64,000 nucleotides of DNA from AC-43 sp963728855 (GCA_963728855.1 CAVSLN010000001.1:248001-312000); one strand, 5' to 3'. Positions 53,077 to 62,609 are shown, counted from the stretch's first letter. Notes: generated by a model not told the origin, from the sequence alone. Translations and numbers: made by a program.

Positions 53077-55949
53077 GCGGGGAGACCTCCTGTGGCTGGC
53101 TCGGTGGACTGGCAGGTGCGCAGTGCCTCGTCGTACGAGGCCGCAAGGCCGGGCAGGTTCGCCGGGTCGCGCAGCATGGAGTAGTGATCGCCGTGGGTCC
53201 GCTGGACGCTCAGCCGGCCGGCCACGTGGGCGGCCCAGCCGGACCGCTCGACGGTACGGATGCCGAGGCGCTCCAGGATCACGCCGTTCTCGCGCTCGCT
53301 GGCCGCGAGTACCACCACGTCGGCGTTCACCGTCGCGTCGGGGTACCAGCGCTTGAGCGCCTGATGGTGGTGCCGCCACAGCTGGACGAAGCGCACCATC
53401 TCCGCCTCGTACGAGTCCGACCAGCCGGGCTGGCGGATCGCGTCGACCGCTTCGGCGAGGGTCGCGGGCGGCCGGCCCCCGGGCGGCGCGACCCCGGGCA
53501 GGATCTCGCTCACCAGCGCCGGGATCGCGGCGTAGTAGTCCTCGTCGCCCGCCACCCCGCCGACGTACGCCTCCGGCGGGTGCGAGTCGAGCATGACGAT
53601 CCGGGTCACCTTCTCCCCGGCGGCCTCCAGCATCACCGCCATCTCGAAGGCGATGTTGCCGCCCATCGAGTACCCGCCCAGCACGTACGGACCGCTCGGC
53701 TGCACCTGCTTGACGAGGTCCAGGTACAGGCGGGCCATGCTGCGGACGGTGGGGAAGCTCTCCCACTCGTCGCCCGGGTAGCCCAGCGCCCACATGGTCC
53801 GCCCGTCGCTCGCGTGTCGTGCGAGGTCGACGTAGCACGTGGTGGTACCGCCGGCCGGGTGCACGAGGAACACGTGACCGTCCTCGGTGCCCTCCCGTAC
53901 CTTCACCATGAGGTGCCGGTAACGGGCGGGCGGCTCGGTACGGGCCGGCGCCGACGCCGGCGCCGACGCCGGCGCTGTAGCGTCCACAGTGGACATGCCG
54001 GCGAGCAGGTCGGCCATCTCGCCGGCCGTACGCAGCCCGTCGAAGTCCTCGTAACGCACGGGCAGCCCGGTCTCGTCGCGCAGCGACGTGACCAGGTCGA
54101 TCAGCGCGAGGGAGTCCAGGCCCCGGTCGTACAGGTCGTCGTCCGGCGCCAGCCCGGTGGTCTCCAGCAGCCGCCGGGCGAGGCACAGCACGAGGTCCGT
54201 ATCGGTGCGGGGCAGCGCGGCGGGCGGCGCGGCAGGTGGGGGCTCGGGTGCGGCCCAGTGGCGGGTCGGGCGCAGGGGATGCCCGGGTAGCGGTACGCGA
54301 CGGGCGCGGGTCACGTCGCCGACCTCGTCCGGCGCCAGGTCGCCGCCGGTGAGCCAGCGCGCGGCCGGCCCGGTCGCGGTGTCCACGCAGTGCCCGTCCG
54401 AGAGGTACCCGTCGAGCCGTACCGCCAGCTCGGCCAGGGAACTGGCGGAGAAGACCGCGCGGGCCGGGTAGCGCCGGCGCCCGGCGACGCAGGTGTACGC
54501 GAGGTCGTCCAGCCGTACCCCCGGATGCTCGGCGAGGTGTCCGCGCAGCCCGGCGACCAGCGTGCGCAGCGCGTCGTCGTCGCGCGCGGAAACCGCGACG
54601 AGGTACCGGCCCTCGGCCGCGGGCCGCGCGTCGGCCGGCGGTGGCGCCAGGACCGCGTGCGCGTTGGTGCCGCCGATGCCGAACGAGCTGACCGACGCGG
54701 CGCGGATCGGCTCGGTCGCCGCGACGGTGTGCCGCGCCACCCGGTAGCGGCTCAGGTACTGCGCCAGGGCCGGGTTGGGCGAGGTGAAGCTCGGCTGTAC
54801 CGGTATCACCTGGTCGCGCAGGACGAGCAGCGCCTTGATGAGCCCGGTGACTCCCGCCGCCGCGTCCAGGTGGCCGAGGTTGGCCTTGACGCTGCCGATG
54901 TGGCAGGAGTCCGGCGGGGTACCGTCCGAGGTGTGCGCGAGGGACAGCGCGCGCAGCTCGATCGGGTCGCCCAGCGCCGTACCCGTCCCGTGCGCCTCGA
55001 CGTAGCCGATGTCGGCCGCCGGTACGCCCGCGACCGCGAGCGCGTCCCGGATCACCGCGACCTGCCCGGTGACACCGGGGGCGGTGAAGCCGACCTTCTC
55101 GGCACCGTCGTTGTTGACCGCGGTTCCCCGTACCACCCCATGGACCGTGTCGTGCGCGGCGCGCGCGTCGTCGAGGGGGCGCAGCACCACGACGGCGCAG
55201 CCGTTGCCCTTCACCGTGCCGGCCGCCGCCGCGTCGAACACCCGGCACAGCCCGTCGGGGGAGAGGATGCCGCCTTCGCGATGTACGTAGCCGGCGTGCT
55301 GCGGCAGCGTGATGCTGACACCACCGGCGATGGCAAGTTCGCACTCGCCGGCCAGCAGCGCCGCCGTCGCCAGGTGTACCGCCACCAGCGACCCCGAGCA
55401 CGCCGTCTGCACCGCCATGCTCGGACCGCGCAACCCGAGCTTGTACGACACCCGGCTGCAGAGGAAGTCCTTGTCGTTGCCCAGCAGCAGCGGATAGTCC
55501 ACGCCCTCGGCGGTGAGCAGCCCCGAGCTGCTGACGTACGTGCTCATCGTGGTCGCGCCGAACACGCCGACACGGCCGGCGAACGCGCCTGGGTCGTACC
55601 CGGCGTGCTCCAGCGCCCGCCACACCGTCTCCAGGAACAGCCGGTGCTGCGGGTCGGTCAGCCGCGCCTCGTGCGCGGGCAGGTCGAAGAAGCCCGCGTC
55701 GAAGTCCTCGACGCCGGCCAGGTAGGTACCGGCCGGCACGTAGTGCGGCTGGCCCGCGACCCGCGCCGGTACGCCCGCGGCGGCCAGCTCGTCGGGCGTG
55801 AACCGGCGCAGCGACACCACGCCGGCCCGCAGGTTGCGCCACAGCTCGTCGACGTCGGCGGCACCGGGGAACCGGCCGGCCATCCCGATCACGGCGATAT
55901 CCTCAGCGGTTGCGCTGCTGATCGCGCTGTCCGCGCTTTCGTCTCGCAT
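53073..55949 (-). CDS. AT-less type I PKS: KS-ACP-TE
   Basis: A 958-aa protein. The ketosynthase (residues about 16-435) has Cys184 (VQTACSGSL), His320 (VEAHGTGT) and His360 (KANLGHLDAA). A shortened linker (about 445-570, ending VPLPGHPLRPTRHW, the usual post-AT sequence) follows where an acyltransferase would be, so AT is absent. ACP has Ser613 (DRGLDSLALIDL). Thioesterase has Ser761 (GGYSMGGN) and a late His (THGDHYSML). No ketoreductase. It would extend a carrier-bound acyl or aminoacyl chain by one unit loaded by a separate AT, then release it. It is divergent from the NRPS gene and coupled to the folD-like gene. Confidence 0.88.
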   Translation of the reverse strand: MRDESADSAISSATAEDIAVIGMAGRFPGAADVDELWRNLRAGVVSLRRFTPDELAAAGVPARVAGQPHYVPAGTYLAGVEDFDAGFFDLPAHEARLTDPQHRLFLETVWRALEHAGYDPGAFAGRVGVFGATTMSTYVSSSGLLTAEGVDYPLLLGNDKDFLCSRVSYKLGLRGPSMAVQTACSGSLVAVHLATAALLAGECELAIAGGVSITLPQHAGYVHREGGILSPDGLCRVFDAAAAGTVKGNGCAVVVLRPLDDARAAHDTVHGVVRGTAVNNDGAEKVGFTAPGVTGQVAVIRDALAVAGVPAADIGYVEAHGTGTALGDPIELRALSLAHTSDGTPPDSCHIGSVKANLGHLDAAAGVTGLIKALLVLRDQVIPVQPSFTSPNPALAQYLSRYRVARHTVAATEPIRAASVSSFGIGGTNAHAVLAPPPADARPAAEGRYLVAVSARDDDALRTLVAGLRGHLAEHPGVRLDDLAYTCVAGRRRYPARAVFSASSLAELAVRLDGYLSDGHCVDTATGPAARWLTGGDLAPDEVGDVTRARRVPLPGHPLRPTRHWAAPEPPPAAPPAALPRTDTDLVLCLARRLLETTGLAPDDDLYDRGLDSLALIDLVTSLRDETGLPVRYEDFDGLRTAGEMADLLAGMSTVDATAPASAPASAPARTEPPARYRHLMVKVREGTEDGHVFLVHPAGGTTTCYVDLARHASDGRTMWALGYPGDEWESFPTVRSMARLYLDLVKQVQPSGPYVLGGYSMGGNIAFEMAVMLEAAGEKVTRIVMLDSHPPEAYVGGVAGDEDYYAAIPALVSEILPGVAPPGGRPPATLAEAVDAIRQPGWSDSYEAEMVRFVQLWRHHHQALKRWYPDATVNADVVVLAASERENGVILERLGIRTVERSGWAAHVAGRLSVQRTHGDHYSMLRDPANLPGLAASYDEALRTCQSTEPATGGLPA

Positions 55950-56174
55950 CGTGTCCCCGTCCTCTGTGTGGTTCGGCTACGCGATGCTCCAGTTCTCCTC
56001 CGCGCGGTCGGGGGTGGGCATCGTGGGACACCGCAGCCGTATCCGTACCGGGGTGCCGTCGCGGGTTGACGCGTCGTGGTCGGTCCTCGGTAACCCGACG
56101 GGCCGACCGCGATGCGCCTACGGGGTGCGGCTGACAAGACTCTGCCGTACCGCCCGCATCCCAAGGAGAAGCTC

Positions 56175-59100
56175 ATGAGCCGGATCCCGCTGACGGTGCA
56201 GCAGCACAGGCTCCTGCTGCACCACCAGCTCTACCCGCGCGACGCCTCGTTCAACATCAGCTACGCCTTCCGCATCGGCGGCCCGGTCGACCTGCCCGGG
56301 ATGCGGGTGGCACTGGAACGCCTGCTGACCGCGAGCGCGGCCATGAACGTGACGTTCGGCGACGGGTACGCCCTCCGGCAGCCCCGCGAGGCGACGGTAC
56401 CGGTCCTTGCGGCTCCACCGGCGGTAGACGCCGACGCGGAGGCTCGGGCCGTCGCCGAGCGGGTGGCCGCGTTCGCGGAGCGGCCCTTCCCGCTGGACGA
56501 GTGGCCGCTGTACCGGTTCGAGCTGCTTCGTGGCCGGTACGCCAGCTACCTCACGTTCGCCGTGTCGCACCTGGTCTCCGACGCCACCGGCCTGGCCAAC
56601 CTGTTGCGGATGCTCTCGGCTCTCCTGCTCGACGACGGCGCCTGGCCGGCGATGCTGCCCCAGCTGCAGGACGACCCGGGGAGCCTGGTCGGCGCCGCAC
56701 CCGCGGTCGCCAGCCCGAACGCGCTGGAGGCATACCGGGGCCTGCTGCTCGGCGTGAGCCGGGTAACCCATCAGCACCTCGACGTGCCCCGGCGCGACGG
56801 CGCCGGCCTGCTCGGCCAGCATGTGCACCGGCTGCTCCCGCCGGACCTGGCCGGCCCGGTGCGCGAGGGCGAGCTGGTCAAGCGGTACGGCACGTTCCCC
56901 GTGGTCGTGGCGGCCTACGCGATCGTGCTCGGGGCGCTGACCGGCGAGCGGGAGACCGTCGTCGGCATCCCCGTCGCCAACCGGCGCGGCCGGCGCCAGC
57001 GCGCCACCATCGGCTACTTCGTCAACATCCTGCCGCTGCCGCTGGACCTCGACCAGTGTCAGAGCTTCGGCGAGCTGTGCCAGACCGTCGCCGCGCGGCT
57101 GCCGACCCTGCTGCGGTACCAGGACTTCGACCTCACCGCGTACGCCGCCGAGGTGTTCGACGGCCGTACGGTGACCCCGCTGGCGCTGGACAACGCGGTC
57201 ACCTTGTACCCCGCCGGGTACACCCTGGAGGTGCCCGGCTGCGCGGTCGAGAAGCTCGGCGTGGACCGGCGCGGGATCCGCAACCCGCTGGCGATGAACG
57301 TGGACGCCACCGCCGACAACCTGATCGTCGGCATGGAGTACCTGGACCGGCTGGCCCCGGCCGAGCCGCTGGACTGCTTCGAGGAGGTGCTGCGCCGGGC
57401 GCTGGCCCAGCCGGAGATCCCGCCGCGCCGGCTGACCGTACTGGACGGGCGGCGGGAGGCGCGGATCCAGGCGATAGGCGGAGCCCGGCGCCGGCTGGCT
57501 ACACCGTCCACAGTGGACGGATGGTGCGCCGGTGTGGCACGCCGGCACGCGGACCGCGTCGCGGTGTCCGACGAGCACGGGTCGTGGACCTACGCCGAGC
57601 TGGATGACGCGGTCGAGCGGGTCGCCGCCGGGCTGGCGGCCAGCTCCGCCGGGCCGTACGTGGCGGTCGCCATGCGCCGCCGCCGGGAGCTGGTCGCCGT
57701 GCTGCTGGGCATCCTGCGGGCGGGGCGGGCCTACGTGCCGCTCGACCCGCACGCGCCGGCCGAGCGGGTACGGCACATCGCCGGCCAGTTCGACCATCTC
57801 GTGCTCGTCGGCGACCCGGGCCTGCTGCCGGACGCCCCGGTGGCGTCCCGCCTCGACGCGGCCGTCCTGCTGGCGACCGCGCCGGCACCCGCTCCGGCCG
57901 CGACGCACGGCGGGGACGGCACCGCCTACGTCATCTTCACCTCCGGCTCCACCGGGGTACCCAAGGGCGTAGCGGTCACCCACGCCAACGTCATGCGACT
58001 GTTCGCCGCGACCGCGGAGCACTACGACTTCGGGCCGGACGACGTGTGGTGCCTGTTCCACTCGTACGCGTTCGACTTCGCGGTCTGGGAGATGTTCGGG
58101 GCGCTGCTGTACGGCGGCCGGCTGGTCGTCGTACCGGACCAGCTGATCCGCTCGCCCGCCGAGTTCACCGATCTGCTCGTCCGGGAGCAGGTCACCGTGC
58201 TCAACCAGACCCCCTCGGCGTTCCGCCGCCTCACCGGGGTGCTCACCCCGCAGCGGGCCGCCCGGCTCGCCGTACGGTGGGTGGTCTTCGGCGGCGAGGC
58301 GCTGCACTTCGACATCCTCCAGCCGTGGCTGGACCTGGCCGGCCGGCGTGCCCGCCTCGTCAACATGTACGGCATCACCGAGACCACCGTGCACACCACG
58401 TTCTACGAGGTCGACCCGGAGAGCGTGGGTGTCGAAGGGGAGAGCGTGATCGGCCGGCCGCTCGCCGACCTGTCCACGGTCGTGGTGGACCACAACTTCC
58501 ACCGCTGCCCTCTCGGCGTACCGGGGGAGCTGCTCATCCTCGGTGACGGCGTGGCCCAGGGATACCTCGGCCGCCCGGACCTGACCGCCGAGCGGTTCCT
58601 GTCCGGCACCCGGTACGGGCCGGTCGCGTACCGCTCCGGTGACCGCTGCTACCTGCGCGCCGACGGCAACCTCGTGTACCTGGGCCGCATCGACCGGCAG
58701 GTCCAGCTGCGCGGGCACCGCATCGAACCCGGTGAGGTGGAGGCTGCGCTGCGTGCGGTGCCGTCGATCGGGGACGCGTACGTGGGCGTGCACGCACCGG
58801 CCGGCACGGAACCACACCTGGTCGCCTGGGTGGTCGGTGGGCACGGCCTCGACGACGGTGCGATCCGTACGGCCCTGGAGGCGCGGCTGCCCCGGTACCT
58901 GGTGCCGACCCGGTTCGTCCGCGTGGAAGCCTTGCCGCTCAACGTGAACGGCAAGATCGACGGGGCCGCCCTGCCGGTACCGGCCGCCCCGGTCAGCGCG
59001 TCGGCCCGGGCCGACGGGCTCGTCGCCCAGCTGGCCCGGATCTGGACCGAGACCATCCGCTGTACGGCCGTGGGGCCGGACGACAACTTCTTCGACGTCG

Positions 59101-59309
59101 GCGGCACCTCCATGCACATCACCGAGATCCACCGCAGGCTGGTCACCGAGCTGGGCGCGGCCGACCTCGCCATGATCGAGCTCTTCGAGTTCCCGACCCC
59201 GCGCCGCCTCGCCGACCGGATCGGCAGCGGGACCGCGCCGCTGACCGCAGACACCCCGATCGGGCGGCGGCACCGGCGGGTGGGGACCGGCCGGCGGGAA
59301 GGCCGGTGA
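56175..59309 (+). CDS. Single-module NRPS: C-A-PCP, Thr-like specificity code
   Basis: A 1044-aa module. The condensation domain (1-430) has a variant HHxxxDG motif, SHLVSDATG (His132, Asp136). The adenylation domain has A3 FTSGSTGVPKG, A5 NMYGITETT, A8 LRGHRIEPGEVE and A10 LPLNVNGKID. Reading the specificity pocket by alignment to GrsA gives D-F-W-N-V-G-M-V-H-K, one residue from the canonical Thr code. PCP Ser979 is in DVGGTSMHI. Being N-terminal, the C domain probably N-acylates Thr (starter C) or receives an upstream chain. Start ATG 56175 has AAGGAG. No TE, so release depends on the KS-ACP-TE partner. Confidence 0.88.
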   Translation: MSRIPLTVQQHRLLLHHQLYPRDASFNISYAFRIGGPVDLPGMRVALERLLTASAAMNVTFGDGYALRQPREATVPVLAAPPAVDADAEARAVAERVAAFAERPFPLDEWPLYRFELLRGRYASYLTFAVSHLVSDATGLANLLRMLSALLLDDGAWPAMLPQLQDDPGSLVGAAPAVASPNALEAYRGLLLGVSRVTHQHLDVPRRDGAGLLGQHVHRLLPPDLAGPVREGELVKRYGTFPVVVAAYAIVLGALTGERETVVGIPVANRRGRRQRATIGYFVNILPLPLDLDQCQSFGELCQTVAARLPTLLRYQDFDLTAYAAEVFDGRTVTPLALDNAVTLYPAGYTLEVPGCAVEKLGVDRRGIRNPLAMNVDATADNLIVGMEYLDRLAPAEPLDCFEEVLRRALAQPEIPPRRLTVLDGRREARIQAIGGARRRLATPSTVDGWCAGVARRHADRVAVSDEHGSWTYAELDDAVERVAAGLAASSAGPYVAVAMRRRRELVAVLLGILRAGRAYVPLDPHAPAERVRHIAGQFDHLVLVGDPGLLPDAPVASRLDAAVLLATAPAPAPAATHGGDGTAYVIFTSGSTGVPKGVAVTHANVMRLFAATAEHYDFGPDDVWCLFHSYAFDFAVWEMFGALLYGGRLVVVPDQLIRSPAEFTDLLVREQVTVLNQTPSAFRRLTGVLTPQRAARLAVRWVVFGGEALHFDILQPWLDLAGRRARLVNMYGITETTVHTTFYEVDPESVGVEGESVIGRPLADLSTVVVDHNFHRCPLGVPGELLILGDGVAQGYLGRPDLTAERFLSGTRYGPVAYRSGDRCYLRADGNLVYLGRIDRQVQLRGHRIEPGEVEAALRAVPSIGDAYVGVHAPAGTEPHLVAWVVGGHGLDDGAIRTALEARLPRYLVPTRFVRVEALPLNVNGKIDGAALPVPAAPVSASARADGLVAQLARIWTETIRCTAVGPDDNFFDVGGTSMHITEIHRRLVTELGAADLAMIELFEFPTPRRLADRIGSGTAPLTADTPIGRRHRRVGTGRREGR

Positions 59310-59392
59310 CACCCGCACTTTGTTGCTAGAGAGCCCGACCCGTCCAGGCTGTTAACGTCCGATCAGTCCCCGCCCGTCAGGCAGGAGTTCCC

Positions 59393-60994
59393 ATGGCCAT
59401 CCAGGACCGCGCGTACCGGCGGCGCTGGCTGATCCTGACATTGATGGTAATCAGTCTCTTCGTCGTGGTGCTCGACAACAGCATCCTCAACGTGGCGCTG
59501 AAGACGATCGCCGACCCGAAGGCGGGGCTCGGCGCCTCGCACAGCCAGCTGGAGTGGGCGGTCAGCGCGTACACCCTCGTCTTCGCGGCGATGCTGTTCG
59601 CGTGGAGCGCCTTCGGCGACAAGGCCGGGCGCCGCCTGGCCCTGCTCCTGGGGTTGGGGGTCTTCGGCGTCGCCTCGGTCTGGTCGGCGTACGCCGGCAG
59701 CCCGAACGAACTCATCGTCGCCCGGGCGCTCATGGGCCTGGGCGGCGCGAGCGTGCAGCCGCTGTCGCTCGCCATCGTCACCCATCTCTTCGAGCCGCGG
59801 GAGCGGGCCAAGGCCATCGGCATCTGGTCCGGCGCCGTCGGTGGCGCGGTCGCGATCGGGCCGGTGGCCGGGGGGCTGCTGCTGGACCACTTCTGGTGGG
59901 GCTCGATCTTCCTGGTCAACCTGCCGGTCGTGGCGGTCGCCGTGGTCGGGATCCTTTTGCTGGTACCGGAGTCGAAGGCACCCGCGGCCGGGCGCTTCGA
60001 CGTCGCCGGTGCACTGCTGTCGATCGTCGGCATGCTGGCCCTCGTGTACGGCATCATCCGCGCCGGCCAGCTCGGCTCCTGGACCAGCCCGCAGGTCTGG
60101 GCCGTCGGGCTCGGCGGGCTGGTCGTGCTCGCCGCCTTCGTGCTCGTGGAACGCAAGCGCCGCAACCCGATGCTGGACGTGGCGCTGTTCCGCCGGCGCG
60201 ACTTCACCGGCGCGGCCATCGGCGTCGGGGTGGCCTTCGCCGGCCTGATGGGCGTCATGTTCGCGCTCATCTTCTACTTCCAGTCGGTACGGGGCTACAG
60301 CCCCTTCGTCACCGGCCTGTGCGTGGTCCCGATGGCGGTCGGGCAGATCGTGGTGGCGCCCCGTACCGGCATCGTGATCCGCCGGCTCGGCCACCGCGGC
60401 GCGGCCACCCTCGGCCTGCTCGTGGTGACCGCGGTCTACGCCGGCCTGCTCACCGTGACCGTCGACTCTCCACTGTGGATACTCGAGGTGCTGCTGTTCC
60501 TCCAGGGCGTCGGGCTCGCCCTCGTCGTACCGCCCGCGACCGAGCTGATGATGGGCGCGGTGCCTCGCGAGCGGCCCCAGGCGGGCGCGGCGGTCAACAC
60601 GAGCATCCGGCAGATCGGCTCGGCCGTGGGCATCGCGGCGCTCGGCTCGCTCACCTCCTGGGTGTACCGCGACCAGGTCACCCCGCACCTGACGTTCCTG
60701 CCCGAGCCGGTACGGCACCTCGCGAGCGAGTCCATCGAGAACACCCAGAGCGTCGTGGCCGGGGTCATCCGCGCCCAGCACCTGACCGGACCCGCCGCGG
60801 GCGACCTGGTACGGCGGGGCGGCCAGGCGGGCTCGGACGCGTTCCTTCCGGCCCTGCACGTGACCACGGCGGTCACCGCGGGGCTGACCCTGCTCGCCGC
60901 GGTGGCCGTCTACTGGCTGCTCGGCCGGGTGCACCGGACGCCGGTCGAGGCACCCCCGGCCTTGGCTGCCCAGGAACCGGTCGAGGTGGGGTAG
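59393..60994 (+). CDS. DHA2-family MFS exporter
   Basis: A 533-aa transporter with 14 membrane segments. It shows motif A (SAFGDKAGRR), motif C-type glycines in GAVGGAVAIGPVAGGLLLDHF, and LDNSILNVALKTIA with the D1 motif of EmrB/QacA-type antiporters. It sits 83 nt after the NRPS on the same strand, making it the probable product exporter and self-resistance factor. GGAG lies 6 nt before the ATG. Confidence 0.9.
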   Translation: MAIQDRAYRRRWLILTLMVISLFVVVLDNSILNVALKTIADPKAGLGASHSQLEWAVSAYTLVFAAMLFAWSAFGDKAGRRLALLLGLGVFGVASVWSAYAGSPNELIVARALMGLGGASVQPLSLAIVTHLFEPRERAKAIGIWSGAVGGAVAIGPVAGGLLLDHFWWGSIFLVNLPVVAVAVVGILLLVPESKAPAAGRFDVAGALLSIVGMLALVYGIIRAGQLGSWTSPQVWAVGLGGLVVLAAFVLVERKRRNPMLDVALFRRRDFTGAAIGVGVAFAGLMGVMFALIFYFQSVRGYSPFVTGLCVVPMAVGQIVVAPRTGIVIRRLGHRGAATLGLLVVTAVYAGLLTVTVDSPLWILEVLLFLQGVGLALVVPPATELMMGAVPRERPQAGAAVNTSIRQIGSAVGIAALGSLTSWVYRDQVTPHLTFLPEPVRHLASESIENTQSVVAGVIRAQHLTGPAAGDLVRRGGQAGSDAFLPALHVTTAVTAGLTLLAAVAVYWLLGRVHRTPVEAPPALAAQEPVEVG

Positions 60995-61020
60995 GCCGCC
61001 GGCCGTCGAGCCCCGAGCCC

Positions 61021-61043
61021 GGCGTGGGATCCCCTCCCACGCC
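61021..61043 (+). terminator. Hairpin after the exporter gene
   Basis: GGCGTGGGA (61021-61029) pairs with TCCCACGCC (61035-61043) around a 5-nt loop, 26 nt after the exporter stop. No T run follows, common for actinobacterial terminators. Confidence 0.55.
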
Positions 61044-61119
61044 CGGTCTCGCTGTCCTGAAGGCGTTGCCTGAGGCGTTGACTGTCGTGGATGGAAGCCC
61101 GCATCCGGCGCACCGGATG

Positions 61120-61860
61120 TCAGGAAGCCTGACTCGGCCGGCCGGCTACCGCGGTGCTCGCCGTGGCCACGATGCCGGCGAGCGCCTGCAGATCGGCGAG
61201 GCAGTTGATGTGGTTGCGCCCAGGCAGCCCGATGAGGTGGCCGTCGCGGCAGGCGCGGAGGAAGAGCGCCTCATCAGCCCGGGAGCCGTCCCGGGAGCCG
61301 TTGACCAGCCAGACCGGGCCGGGGTACGCGCCGAGCGCACCCAGCGGGTCCATCCCCGCCACCGCCTCGACGACCTGCGGCATGACCTCGCAGGCCAGCC
61401 CGCCGGCCAGGACCGCCTCGGCTACCGGCACCGGTAGCTCGCGACGGAAGCCCCAGGCGCTGAGCCGGTTGCCGAGCTCGGGGTACGAGCCGAGGATCCG
61501 CGCGAAGGTACGGAACGCGGCCAGGGGCGCGCCTTGTGGACGGCGGGTACAACCGATGGCGACCAGCCCGGCGACCCGCCGGGGGTGCCGTGCCGCGGTG
61601 GCCATGCCGACGTACCCGCCGAGCGAGTGCCCGACGACCAGGGCCCGGCCGCCGAGCCCGTCGACCGCCTCGGCGACCGCCGCCACCGCGGTGTCGAGCG
61701 TGAACCGCTCGCCCCGGCGCGTGCCGTGGCCGGGCAGGTCCGGCGCGGCGACCGGCCGGTCCTGGCCGACGATCTGCATCAGTGGGCGCCAGAGAGCGCC
61801 GCTGATCCGGATCCCGTGGACGAACACGACGGGCAGGGTGGCGGTGGCTTCGGTGTCCAT
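61120..61860 (-). CDS. Alpha/beta hydrolase
   Basis: A 246-aa hydrolase. The oxyanion strand VVFVHGIRISGALW, nucleophile elbow VVGHSLGGYVG (Ser) and late His in GRNHINCL define the fold; an acid in GSRDGSRADEALF completes the triad. The start at 61860 has GGAGGAG upstream. It is divergent from the TetR gene across a perfect palindrome and is the obvious target of that repressor. Substrate unknown, likely an ester or lactone. Confidence 0.85.
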   Translation of the reverse strand: MDTEATATLPVVFVHGIRISGALWRPLMQIVGQDRPVAAPDLPGHGTRRGERFTLDTAVAAVAEAVDGLGGRALVVGHSLGGYVGMATAARHPRRVAGLVAIGCTRRPQGAPLAAFRTFARILGSYPELGNRLSAWGFRRELPVPVAEAVLAGGLACEVMPQVVEAVAGMDPLGALGAYPGPVWLVNGSRDGSRADEALFLRACRDGHLIGLPGRNHINCLADLQALAGIVATASTAVAGRPSQAS

Positions 61861-61914
61861 GGACTCCTCCGGATCGATGTCCGTCGAGCACGACCGTACC
61901 CCCGATCCGGGTGC

Positions 61915-61940
61915 AATGCAACGCAACGTTGCGTTGCATT
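61915..61940. promoter_or_regulatory. Perfect 26-bp palindrome, TetR operator
   Basis: AATGCAACGCAAC is followed directly by its exact reverse complement. It lies between the divergent hydrolase and TetR genes, 18 bp before the TetR start, covering the -35 region. Internal GCAACG/CGTTGC symmetry is typical of TetR operators. Confidence 0.8.
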
Positions 61941-61946
61941 AGCTGC

Positions 61947-61952
61947 TAGTGT
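61947..61952 (+). promoter_or_regulatory. -10 element TAGTGT, leaderless promoter of TetR gene
   Basis: TAGTGT is followed by 6 nt and ATG 61959, with no Shine-Dalgarno. The operator lies immediately upstream. Confidence 0.45.
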
Positions 61953-61958
61953 TGGTCG

Positions 61959-62537
61959 ATGCCCAGGCAGGCTCCCCGCGGCGACGGCCCGCGCCGCCAG
62001 CGGGAGATCTTCGACGCCACGCTGGAACTGTTGGCTGACAAGGGCTACGAAGGGCTGACCATCGAGATGGTCGCCGAGCGGTCCGGCGTGCACAAGACGA
62101 CGCTCTACCGCTGGTGGCCGTCCAAGGCGGCACTGCTCGGCGCCGCCCTCATCGAGGCGCCGCTGCTGCGTTTCGAGGTGCCGGACACCGGAAGCCTCCG
62201 GGGTGACCTGGAGGCACTCGTCGAAACCATCGTCGCACTCTTGACCATCCGCCCGGCCGCCGACGTTGCCGTCGCCGCGCTGAGCGCGGCCGCGCACAGC
62301 CCCGAACTGGCCGGGCACGCGCGCGCCTTCTTCGCCGACCGGCTCGCCCGGGAGCACCCGGTGTTCGCGCGCGCCGCCGCCCGCGGGGAGCTGCCCGCCG
62401 GTACGGACCCGACGCTGCTGATGGACCTGCTCGCCGGAGCGGTGTGGGTACGCGTGGTGCTGCGCCAGACGCCGGTCGAACCAGACTTCGCCAGGCGCGC
62501 CGTCGCCCTCGTGCTGGACGGCATCGGCACGGGATGA
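61959..62537 (+). CDS. TetR family transcriptional regulator
   Basis: A 192-aa repressor. The HTH is residues about 13-58 (EIFDATLELLADKGYEGLTI; RSGVHKTTLYRWWPSKAALL). The C-terminal domain resembles TetR_C-type ligand domains (LIEAPLLRFEVPDTGSLRGD). It probably represses itself and the divergent hydrolase through the palindrome at 61915-61940. Confidence 0.9.
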   Translation: MPRQAPRGDGPRRQREIFDATLELLADKGYEGLTIEMVAERSGVHKTTLYRWWPSKAALLGAALIEAPLLRFEVPDTGSLRGDLEALVETIVALLTIRPAADVAVAALSAAAHSPELAGHARAFFADRLAREHPVFARAAARGELPAGTDPTLLMDLLAGAVWVRVVLRQTPVEPDFARRAVALVLDGIGTG

Positions 62538-62609
62538 TGCCGGGTGGCTGGCCGGCCTTGCGTCCCGGCGCCCTAGCTGATCCTCACGGGAGGAGCGGCT
62601 GACGCCGCA

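Noticed and set aside
53073..55949. KS-ACP-TE protein considered as a fatty-acid or polyunsaturated fatty-acid synthase
   Set aside because: Single KS with TE, no reductive domains, next to an NRPS and exporter: a secondary-metabolite context fits better.
56118..59318. 1066-aa minus-strand open frame antisense to the NRPS
   Set aside because: Exact shadow of the NRPS gene with Arg/Gly/Val-biased, motif-free translation.
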